64,000 nt of DNA, taken from positions 41,469 through 105,468 of the forward strand of contig JAEYOQ010000007.1 in the NCBI GenBank assembly GCA_023411555.1, in the 5' to 3' direction. A program made the position numbers and the translations under genes. Source of the DNA: Bacillota bacterium (GTDB lineage Bacteria; Bacillota; Clostridia; Lachnospirales; Lachnospiraceae). The notes beneath the pieces are model-generated. The model was not told where the DNA came from. It ran no database searches and was given only the letters and a program-made list of their open reading frames with translations. Positions 7,956-15,437 of the stretch are shown here, piece by piece. The stretch's first letter is position 1. Each line of letters starts with the position of its first letter.

Positions 7956-9311
7956 ATGAGAATACTTATTATTGGCTGTGGTAAGGTAGGAACAGCCTTA
8001 GCGGAACAACTGGCACATGAAGGACATGATATTATCATTATTGATAACAAGGCTACCGTAATACATAATGTAATCGATACCCTTGATGTTATGGGGATTA
8101 CTGGGAACGGGGCCAGCTATCATGTATTAATGGAGGCAGGAATTGAAACTACTGATATTCTGATTGCTGTAACCGGATCAGATGAACTGAATATGCTTTG
8201 CTGCCTTATTGCTAAAAAGGCCAGTAGATGCCATACAATCGCCCGCATTCGCAATCCTCAATACAACGATGAAATTGATTTTATCAAAGAAGAGCTTGGA
8301 ATCTCTATGACGATTAATCCAGAGCTGGAATCTGCTTTGGAGATGGCAAGAGTCATCCGTCTTCCTTCCGCCATCAAGATCGAGACCTTTGCCAAAGGTA
8401 AGGTTGAGCTATTAAAATGCCAGATTCCAAACGGCTCCATTCTGCATAATATGCAGATAAAGAATATCTCGGCAAAAACTCATTGTAAGGTACTGGTCTG
8501 CGCTGTGGAACGAGGAGACGATGTTTATATTCCTTCCGGTGATTTCATGTTACAGGCCCATGATAAAATCTCTATTATAGCCATTCAGAAAAACGCTCAT
8601 GAATTCTTCACCAAGATTGGATTACCTCCTTCTCATATCAAGGATATCATGATTGTCGGAGGCGGAACGATTGCCACCTATATTGGTAAATACTTTTCCG
8701 GTACCGATGTAAAGGTAAAGATCATCGAGCAAAACCGGGAGCGCTGCGAGGAGCTTAGTAACTTGCTGCCGGATAGCTTGATTATTCATGCAAATGGCTC
8801 CGATAACAACGTACTGATTGAAGAAGGAATCGATTCTACCGATGCCTTTGCATCCTTAACAAATCTGGATGAGGAGAATATCCTTCTCTCCCTATATGCT
8901 CAAAAGATCTGTAACGCAAAAATCTTTACCAAGATAACCAGATTAACCTTCGATGAAATAATTCAGGATATGAATCTAGGGGTTGTAATTAATCCAAAGC
9001 TTTTGACTGACGACCGAATCATTCAGTATGTACGAGCCAAGCAAAACTCACTGGGCAGTAATGTAGAGACGCTGTATAAGCTAGTGGGTAACAAGATTGT
9101 GGCTATGGAATTCCGCGTAAAAACCGGCAGCTCATATATCGGTATCCCTCTTGAACAGCTTCATATAAAAGAGAATACCTTAGTCGGTTGCATAAATCGC
9201 AAGGGAAAGATTGTTATTCCGAATGGCAAGGATACCATTCAGCCTGGAGATACCGTGATCATCGTAACCACCTCCTTCGGATTGGATGATCTAGGTGAGA
9301 TTTTCGAATAG
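7956..9311 (+). CDS. trkA: Trk potassium uptake regulatory subunit TrkA
   Basis: A 451-residue cytoplasmic protein with two RCK modules. Each has an NAD-binding Rossmann segment: MRILIIGCGKVGTALAEQL at residue 1 and DIMIVGGGTIATYIGKYF near residue 230, each followed by an RCK-C ligand-binding domain. It gates the TrkH channel in response to nucleotides. The length matches two-domain TrkA. Its stop lies just before trkH. There is no Shine-Dalgarno sequence immediately upstream of ATG 7956; the strong one lies before the leader hairpin, so translation initiation is unusual. Confidence 0.96.
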   Translation: MRILIIGCGKVGTALAEQLAHEGHDIIIIDNKATVIHNVIDTLDVMGITGNGASYHVLMEAGIETTDILIAVTGSDELNMLCCLIAKKASRCHTIARIRNPQYNDEIDFIKEELGISMTINPELESALEMARVIRLPSAIKIETFAKGKVELLKCQIPNGSILHNMQIKNISAKTHCKVLVCAVERGDDVYIPSGDFMLQAHDKISIIAIQKNAHEFFTKIGLPPSHIKDIMIVGGGTIATYIGKYFSGTDVKVKIIEQNRERCEELSNLLPDSLIIHANGSDNNVLIEEGIDSTDAFASLTNLDEENILLSLYAQKICNAKIFTKITRLTFDEIIQDMNLGVVINPKLLTDDRIIQYVRAKQNSLGSNVETLYKLVGNKIVAMEFRVKTGSSYIGIPLEQLHIKENTLVGCINRKGKIVIPNGKDTIQPGDTVIIVTTSFGLDDLGEIFE

Positions 9312-9321
9312 AGGTGAACCT

Positions 9322-10755
9322 ATGAATAAATCAATTATATTTCACATTATCGGCTGGATACTTACGATCGAAGCTTTCCTTATGATCATTCCTTGTATTG
9401 TAGCCCTGATATATCAGGAGCAAAGTGGGTATTCCTTCCTGATTACACTGATTGCCTGCCTTATCATTGGTGTTCCCCTCGTAATCATAAAGCCAAAGAA
9501 TCATGTCTTCTTTGCAAAGGAGGGCTTCTTCGTTGTTGCCTTGGGCTGGATCGTACTTAGTATTGTCGGTGCATTTCCATTTTTTATCAGCGGGGAGATC
9601 CCGAATTATATTGATGCGCTATTTGAAAATGTATCCGGTTTTACCACCACCGGCTCCAGTATCCTGAGTGATGTTGAAGCTCTTTCCTATTGCATGCTCT
9701 TTTGGCGGAGCTTTACTCATTGGATCGGTGGCATGGGTATTCTGGTATTTATTCTTGCTATTATGCCTATGGCCGGCGGTGAGACCATGCATATTATGCG
9801 TGCGGAGAGCCCCGGGCCTGCAGTAGAAAAGGTTGTCCCAAGAATGCGTTCCACTGCCTCCTTGCTATACCTGATTTATTTTGGTATGACTATGCTACAG
9901 CTCATCCTGTTATTGGTCGGAGGAATGCCTCTTTTTGACTCTCTGACTATTTCCTTAGCAACCGCAGGTACCGGTGGATTCGCTATTAAGAACTCCGGCT
10001 GCGCCGATTATACCACTTATCAACAAACGATCATCACCATCTTCATGCTTTTATTTGGAGTTAACTTTAATATCTATACCTTAATTCTATTTAAGAAGGT
10101 TAAGATGGCCATAAAGAGCGAGGAGCTAAGAGCATATTTCCTGATTGTTGTGACTGCAACTATATTAATAGCTCTGAATCTCGGCGGTTATAAGAATTTC
10201 TTTCCTTCGATTCATCACGCCGCTTTTCAGGTTTCCTCCGTTTTAACAACCACCGGTTATTCAACCGTCGATTTCAATCAGTGGCCTACCTTCTCGAAGA
10301 TCATCCTGGTCTGGCTGATGTTTATCGGGGCCTGCTCCGGCAGTACCAGTGGTAGTATGAAGATTTCCCGTATTCTAATCATGTTAAAAACCATATTCAA
10401 GGAACTGTCTTATCTGATCCATAAAAGAAGTATTAAGGTCCTGAAGTTTGATGGCAAAAAAATAGAGCACGAAACCATGCGCTCTATTAATGTTTTCTTT
10501 ATCTCTTATATCATGATCTTTGCAGCCTCTGTCCTGATTGTAAGCCTTGATAATTTTGATTTCACTTCCAGCCTTACAGCGGTAGCTGCAACCCTCAATA
10601 ATGTAGGTCCCGGCCTGGAGCTTGTTGGCCCCATCGGCAACTTTGGAAGCTTTTCAACTTTATCAAAATTTGTTATGATGTTTGATATGCTATGTGGTCG
10701 TTTGGAGGTATTCCCTGTCTTATTGCTGCTCAATCCAAAGAACTGGAAACACTAA
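9322..10755 (+). CDS. trkH: Trk potassium uptake channel subunit TrkH
   Basis: A 477-residue integral membrane protein of the TrkH/KtrB superfamily. All four pore-loop filter motifs are visible: FTTTGSSIL, ATAGTGGFAI, LTTTGYSTVDF and LNNVGPGLE. It forms the potassium pathway in the cytoplasmic membrane and is regulated by TrkA, encoded 10 bases upstream. I placed the start at ATG 9322 because GAGGTG lies 7 bases before it; an in-frame start at 9295 would overlap trkA and has no such site. A terminator follows the stop. Confidence 0.96.
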   Translation: MNKSIIFHIIGWILTIEAFLMIIPCIVALIYQEQSGYSFLITLIACLIIGVPLVIIKPKNHVFFAKEGFFVVALGWIVLSIVGAFPFFISGEIPNYIDALFENVSGFTTTGSSILSDVEALSYCMLFWRSFTHWIGGMGILVFILAIMPMAGGETMHIMRAESPGPAVEKVVPRMRSTASLLYLIYFGMTMLQLILLLVGGMPLFDSLTISLATAGTGGFAIKNSGCADYTTYQQTIITIFMLLFGVNFNIYTLILFKKVKMAIKSEELRAYFLIVVTATILIALNLGGYKNFFPSIHHAAFQVSSVLTTTGYSTVDFNQWPTFSKIILVWLMFIGACSGSTSGSMKISRILIMLKTIFKELSYLIHKRSIKVLKFDGKKIEHETMRSINVFFISYIMIFAASVLIVSLDNFDFTSSLTAVAATLNNVGPGLELVGPIGNFGSFSTLSKFVMMFDMLCGRLEVFPVLLLLNPKNWKH

Positions 10756-10760
10756 TTGAT

Positions 10761-10795
10761 ACGGAGGATAATCCCAAAGGATGTCCTCCGTTTTA
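10761..10795 (+). terminator. Intrinsic terminator of trkAH
   Basis: Stem ACGGAGGA (10761-10768) with TCCTCCGT (10784-10791), extended inside by ATCC/GGAT and followed by TTTT. It ends trkAH; the opposite-strand DUF3298 gene ends 13 bases further on. Confidence 0.85.
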
Positions 10796-10807
10796 AATTC
10801 AGCTAAT

Positions 10808-11491
10808 TCAACATTTGGGTAGTACAGCTCCTCCCGGTCCATAAGGAATAACGAAGGTTGGTATTCCTGAGGCATAAGGTGCAATATCATAATGTTGAAA
10901 GTATATCACAACCCCCTCTTTGCTTAGATAAAAGTTGTTCGTCTTCAGGTTCTCCCTGACCAACCTCTCATAATCTTCAAAGAACATTCCATTTTCTTTT
11001 GCTATCTCCTCTGCAATCTGCTGATTAATGGTCTGAATCAGATATTCCTTATAACGAGAGCGTTGTGGAAAGAAATCCCCTAATTCCATCCTCCTGTTCC
11101 TATTCAGGTCCCAGGTATCAGAATAACGTATCGTTAGTCCATGTGCCCCTCCGGCATATTCATATTGGTCGAAATAAAGACTGAGCAAACAATTCTGATT
11201 GTATGTAACCACATAATCTACATAAGCTTCAAACTGCCGAATCGGATAATCATTAGCAACGGAGTATTCATACTCAACCATGGCCATCTGATACAGATTC
11301 ATAACATTGGAGCGTTCATACATCACGGCTTTTGTTCTGTATAGTGAATTTAGCCTATTAAGCATCATTTGATATGACTCTGATATGAATTTGGGATATT
11401 TTATCGTATATCGCATAATGTTCGTATTCTTATAATACATGTCCTGCTGCAAAACCATAGGTTTGACCAGAACCCGATACCCCTCAGCCAA
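10808..11491 (-). CDS. DUF3298/DUF4163 domain protein (RsiV-like extracytoplasmic fold)
   Basis: About 227 residues. The C-terminal half fits DUF3298: YAGGAHGLTIRYSDTWDLN, MELGDFF, and YFQHYDIAPYASGIPTFVIPY near the end, the pattern shared with RsiV-type anti-sigma factors and lysozyme-responsive proteins. I see no signal peptide or membrane helix with the chosen start. TTG 11491 lies 6 bases after AAGGAGGGG; further upstream in-frame starts (to 11569) lack a ribosome binding site and do not add a clear signal peptide either. It may be cytoplasmic or exported by an unseen route. Function unknown. Confidence 0.7.
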   Translation of the reverse strand: MAEGYRVLVKPMVLQQDMYYKNTNIMRYTIKYPKFISESYQMMLNRLNSLYRTKAVMYERSNVMNLYQMAMVEYEYSVANDYPIRQFEAYVDYVVTYNQNCLLSLYFDQYEYAGGAHGLTIRYSDTWDLNRNRRMELGDFFPQRSRYKEYLIQTINQQIAEEIAKENGMFFEDYERLVRENLKTNNFYLSKEGVVIYFQHYDIAPYASGIPTFVIPYGPGGAVLPKC

Positions 11492-11605
11492 ACAGCTCCC
11501 CTCCTTAAGTTGCATTGCCTTTAGCATAACATATGCGAAAGGAGTGAGTGATATTCTTGTACATAACAATCTTTATCATGATACGAACATATTAACCAGA
11601 TCCTT

Positions 11606-13162
11606 TTAATCTCTATAAGCCTTTGCTTGCTCAAACTCTGTCTGCAACTCTGCACTGGGTTCCTTCGACAATAAGGATACCACGACGATAACCAGACAAG
11701 AGCATAAAAATGCCGGTAGCAACTCGTAAATATTCCATGCACCACCCAAGGGTCTCATAACATACTTCCAGAAGAAAACCATACTACCACCGGCTAACAT
11801 TCCGCCGATGGCACCGCTTCTGGTCGTTCTCTTCCAGAACAGGGAGAACAACATAATCGGTCCGAAGGTAGCACCAAAACCAGCCCAGGCAAAGGCTACG
11901 ACGGTAAAAATGACACTATCCTTATCTAGGGCAATCACAATACCTACCAAGGCGATTGCAAGCAGCACTATTCTAGAAATACTCATAACCTGCTTATCAG
12001 TAGCATTCTTCTTGAATATACCCTGATAGATGTTTTTTGATATAGCAGAGGAGGCAATCAGTAGATAGGAATCAGAGGAGCTGATGGTTGCTGCTAAGAT
12101 TCCTGCCATTGCCAAGCCCGCAAGAACGGTAGGTAACAGATTGGTAGACATTGTAATGAAGATCTTCTCTGCATCCACTGCAGTCAGATGCTCTGTAGGA
12201 AATGCTGCCCGTCCGACAAGACCAATAACCACGGCTGCAACTAAGGATATAGCGCACCATATGGTTGCAATCTGCCTAGACTTTGATATCTCACGATGAG
12301 TCCGAATTGCCATAAAGCGAAGTAATACCTGAGGCATTCCAAAGTAACCGAGTCCCCATGATAAGGTGGAGATAATGGTGATAATACCATATGCTCCCGC
12401 TTCACCAAATTGCGGTAATCCACTGGCAGACACCTGTTGTATTCCATCCGTCATCTGAGGAGTTGCTATCCCAAAGAAATCTAAAAACCCGGGTATCTTC
12501 TTCAGATTATCTAATACTGCAGCCGGTCCGCCTGCGTAGATTACTCCGGTCGCCAATACCACTACCAGTGCTATCACCATTACAATTGCCTGCATAAAGT
12601 CAGAGGCGCTCTCTGCTAAAAAACCTCCCAGGAAGGTATATATAATTACAAATGTAGCTCCCGCAATCATTACATACTCATAAGGAACACCAAACAAGGC
12701 GTTAAATAATTTGCCTACGCTTAAAAAGCAGCTGGAAGCATAGACCGTAAAGAATACCATTATGAATAGTGCAGCGATTGTCATAATAATCTTTTTATTT
12801 TCTCTAAAACGTCGGCTGAAGAAGTCAGGAATCGTAATCGAATCCCCTGCTATAATCGAATAGGCATGCAATCTCTTTGCTACAATCAGCCAGTTTATAT
12901 AAGTCCCTGCCAATAATCCGATTGCTGTCCAAATAGCATCACTAATACCATAGAAATAAGCCACCCCTGGAAGTCCCATCAACAACCATCCGCTCATATC
13001 AGAGGCTTCTGCACTCATGGCAGCAACCCATGGCCCTAGTGACCGCCCCCCAAGATAATAATTCTCTGAGTTCTCATTGGCACGTCTCGCAAAGAATAAG
13101 CCGATAGCGATTACGAATACCATGTATACAGCCATGACAATTAATAACTGCATGTTGTCCAT
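11606..13162 (-). CDS. putP: Sodium/proline symporter PutP
   Basis: 518 residues with about 13 membrane helices, the normal size for PutP of the sodium:solute symporter family. Typical stretches include NYYLGGRSLGPWVAAMSAEA near residue 40, SDMSGWLLMGLPG, and LAATISSSDSYLLIASSAIS in the helix that contributes sodium ligands. It imports proline with sodium, for nutrition or osmoprotection. GGAAAGGAAGG precedes the ATG. It is transcribed alone from its own promoter (13202-13230). Substrate is assigned from close family resemblance; pantothenate and other family members fit less well. Confidence 0.9.
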   Translation of the reverse strand: MDNMQLLIVMAVYMVFVIAIGLFFARRANENSENYYLGGRSLGPWVAAMSAEASDMSGWLLMGLPGVAYFYGISDAIWTAIGLLAGTYINWLIVAKRLHAYSIIAGDSITIPDFFSRRFRENKKIIMTIAALFIMVFFTVYASSCFLSVGKLFNALFGVPYEYVMIAGATFVIIYTFLGGFLAESASDFMQAIVMVIALVVVLATGVIYAGGPAAVLDNLKKIPGFLDFFGIATPQMTDGIQQVSASGLPQFGEAGAYGIITIISTLSWGLGYFGMPQVLLRFMAIRTHREISKSRQIATIWCAISLVAAVVIGLVGRAAFPTEHLTAVDAEKIFITMSTNLLPTVLAGLAMAGILAATISSSDSYLLIASSAISKNIYQGIFKKNATDKQVMSISRIVLLAIALVGIVIALDKDSVIFTVVAFAWAGFGATFGPIMLFSLFWKRTTRSGAIGGMLAGGSMVFFWKYVMRPLGGAWNIYELLPAFLCSCLVIVVVSLLSKEPSAELQTEFEQAKAYRD

Positions 13163-13201
13163 AAATACCCTTCCTTTCCTGTTATGTATATATTTTGCAT
13201 A

Positions 13202-13230
13202 ATTATACCAGATACATTTTAATTATACAA
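13202..13230 (-). promoter_or_regulatory. putP promoter
   Basis: On the minus strand TTGTAT (13230-13225) and an extended -10 TGG-TATAAT (TATAAT at 13207-13202) are 17 bases apart, about 40 bases before the putP start. Confidence 0.65.
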
Positions 13231-13305
13231 GCTTCTATTTATGAAAACCATAATAGGATCATTAGCAATATAACAAGAGGAAAGGATCGATAAACCCATT
13301 GATAT

Positions 13306-14112
13306 CTATAGAGCTCCCTTAAGCTCTGGGTATGTTTCATGCTCCAGCCACTTTATCTGCTTCTTCGTCATCGCAAATTGAAAAAGTGCTTCACCCGCCT
13401 TGACAAAATCATACATGTTACAGTTTCCTGTTCTTTCACCTATCCCAAATAAGGTACAATCAATATAATCGGCACCTGCTTTTGCTCCTACAATGGAGTT
13501 GGCCACTGCCATACCAAGATCGTTATGGATATGTAACTCTATCTTAATATCTGAATAATCCTTAATCAGCTTTATGATATCCCTTGTTCTGTTTGGAGTT
13601 AATACTCCCACCGTGTCTGCGATTCGAACAGTCTCTACTCCGGCTCTTGAAAGCTCTTTAATCATACTTAGTAAGAACCCGATATCGGATCTTGAAGCAT
13701 CCTCAAGTCCGACGGTCACAGCTACATTCTGTGACTTCGCTATATCAATGCATTCCAGGACACTCTTTATTACCCAACCTTTGTTTTTACGCAGCTTACT
13801 GTAAATTTGAACATAGGATACCGGTGCTCCGATGTGAAGGATATTCGGTTTACATGATAGAGACCGTCTGACATCCTCTAGGTTCATCCGACTCCACACT
13901 GATATGTTTGCATTTTTTCTGTTATGAATGATACGGCGAATTCCTTCTTCCTCTTCTTCGCTTATCACAGGTACTCCGGCTTCGATCTCGTACACTCCGA
14001 TTTCATCCAAAAGACCCGCAATCTTTACCTTATCTTCGACACCAAGCGCAATCCCGGGACTCTGTTCTCCATCCCTTAGGGTGGTATCAACAATATACTT
14101 GATTTCCTTCAC
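13306..14112 (-). CDS. nifV: Homocitrate synthase, alpha (catalytic) subunit, NifV-alpha
   Basis: 268 residues covering the TIM-barrel half of NifV. DTTLRDGEQSPG (residues 9-20) and the metal-binding HIHNDLGMA motif mark it as an acetyl-CoA/2-oxoglutarate condensing enzyme of the isopropylmalate synthase family. Homocitrate is the organic part of the nitrogenase iron-molybdenum cofactor. The C-terminal domain is absent and is supplied by the preceding gene, as in the split nifV of C. pasteurianum. GTG 14112 is 9 bases after GGAGG and lies inside the end of nifV-omega (26 bases of overlap), so the subunits are coupled. It is the last gene of the nif operon; no clear terminator follows. Confidence 0.92.
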   Translation of the reverse strand: MKEIKYIVDTTLRDGEQSPGIALGVEDKVKIAGLLDEIGVYEIEAGVPVISEEEEEGIRRIIHNRKNANISVWSRMNLEDVRRSLSCKPNILHIGAPVSYVQIYSKLRKNKGWVIKSVLECIDIAKSQNVAVTVGLEDASRSDIGFLLSMIKELSRAGVETVRIADTVGVLTPNRTRDIIKLIKDYSDIKIELHIHNDLGMAVANSIVGAKAGADYIDCTLFGIGERTGNCNMYDFVKAGEALFQFAMTKKQIKWLEHETYPELKGAL

Positions 14113-15067
14113 ATCTCATCACCTCCCTTACAAGCAGGATGAATTCCTGGTCACTTAAGCTTTTTCTGTACCTCGTACAGGTAAGTCTGACCAGATGCAA
14201 TATTCGATCAACAGTGTCATCTGTTGCCATCGGCAGCTTTAGCTCCTCTAGCTTCAGCTTTACCGCCCGTATACCGGAGTGCTTTCCTATCACCAGCTCC
14301 GATTGACCACCAACACAGGAAGGAGCATATGCTTCGTAGGTCGCAGGATTTTTATATAATCCATCAGCATGAATTCCAGCCTCCACTTTAAAGATATTCT
14401 TACCTATAATCGGCTTTCGATTGGAGACGGTTACATGAAATATACGTTCAAACAAATCAGAAAGGCGCGGTAAAACAGCAAGATTGCGATTAGGCTTATG
14501 TCGAATAGCCAGACGCAATGCCATGATCAGCTCCTCTGTTGCCGCATTATTTCTATATCCAGCAAAGCTGGCGGTTATATTGCCACCATAATCAGCGGCC
14601 CAATGAAAGGCTAAAGCCGTGGCACAGCCAAAGGTGTTCTCCGGACAAAAGTGTAGGATAGTTCCAGGAAGCTGACATTGCCATTCCTCCATATACTTTT
14701 CATAGGGATGGCAGATTAGATCATCCAGTCCCCTGATACGAAGCTCAGCACAATTCTCGAAGGCCTTTCGTTTAATCAATTCCCTGATATCATTCAGCTG
14801 AAGCTCCTGTATTACATTCTTTGCGTCGTAAGACTGGCGGCATACATAACGATAAAAGCCAGGATTGTCATAGACCTCCTCTTCGTAATCAACATTCAAG
14901 ATATATCTGCCCTGAGGTAATTCCTCCATATGCCGATATATAGAAATCGGAAGCTCTATCGCATCCACACCTATCATGAATAGAAGTTCGCAAAAGCTCT
15001 GAAGCTCCTCCTTTGGTGGCAACGGCTCCTGCAGTGCCATTAATGTATCATCGACTATCTGAAGCAT
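14087..15067 (-). CDS. nifV: Homocitrate synthase, omega subunit, NifV-omega
   Basis: 326 residues. The last third matches the C-terminal part of NifV/LeuA enzymes: KNIFKVEAGIHADGLYKNP followed by LVIGKHSGIRAVKLKLEEL. The first two thirds look like a decayed copy of the catalytic barrel: it opens IVDDTLMAL where active enzymes have DTTLRDG, and the HxH metal site is lost. It should pair with NifV-alpha to give active homocitrate synthase. The two-gene arrangement is established for C. pasteurianum. GGTGGAGG precedes the ATG. What the non-catalytic barrel does is not known. Confidence 0.88.
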   Translation of the reverse strand: MLQIVDDTLMALQEPLPPKEELQSFCELLFMIGVDAIELPISIYRHMEELPQGRYILNVDYEEEVYDNPGFYRYVCRQSYDAKNVIQELQLNDIRELIKRKAFENCAELRIRGLDDLICHPYEKYMEEWQCQLPGTILHFCPENTFGCATALAFHWAADYGGNITASFAGYRNNAATEELIMALRLAIRHKPNRNLAVLPRLSDLFERIFHVTVSNRKPIIGKNIFKVEAGIHADGLYKNPATYEAYAPSCVGGQSELVIGKHSGIRAVKLKLEELKLPMATDDTVDRILHLVRLTCTRYRKSLSDQEFILLVREVMRCEGNQVYC

Positions 15068-15113
15068 TCCTCCACCCCCATCACTCTTATCCAGGCAACC
15101 CTTTTTAGCTACT

Positions 15114-15422
15114 TTATATTCTAAGTTCTTCTACCGGGGATCCACATAATATATGCTGTTCCACAATCCTATGAATATCCTCTTCGGTAACGGCACCATA
15201 CCAAACCCCCTCGGGATATACCACCATAATCGGTCCTTGATTACAGATGCCAAAGCAGCCGGTATTGGTAATCATGACCTCACCTGATAGATTAAGATCT
15301 TCGATTTCTTCGATCAAACGTTGAACCACATCCACCGATTTTTTAGAATAGCATAGTCCCTTTTGCTGTCCATTCACCCGACAGCTGGTACAAACGAATA
15401 TATTATGCTTTAGCTGCACCAT
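15114..15422 (-). CDS. [2Fe-2S] ferredoxin, thioredoxin-like type, nitrogenase associated
   Basis: 102 residues. Cysteines at 11, 14, 24, 56 and 60 fall exactly where the C. pasteurianum [2Fe-2S] ferredoxin has them (ligands 11, 24, 56 and 60, with 14 as the extra cysteine in the mobile loop), in the contexts VCTSC and NTGCFGIC. That protein is known to interact with the MoFe protein, and its gene here sits between nifN-B and nifV, so a role in nitrogenase electron transfer or assembly is likely. ATG 15422 follows AAGGAGG; the five upstream in-frame codons overlap that site and were rejected as the start. Confidence 0.93.
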   Translation of the reverse strand: MVQLKHNIFVCTSCRVNGQQKGLCYSKKSVDVVQRLIEEIEDLNLSGEVMITNTGCFGICNQGPIMVVYPEGVWYGAVTEEDIHRIVEQHILCGSPVEELRI

Positions 15423-15437
15423 AATAACCTCCTTCAA

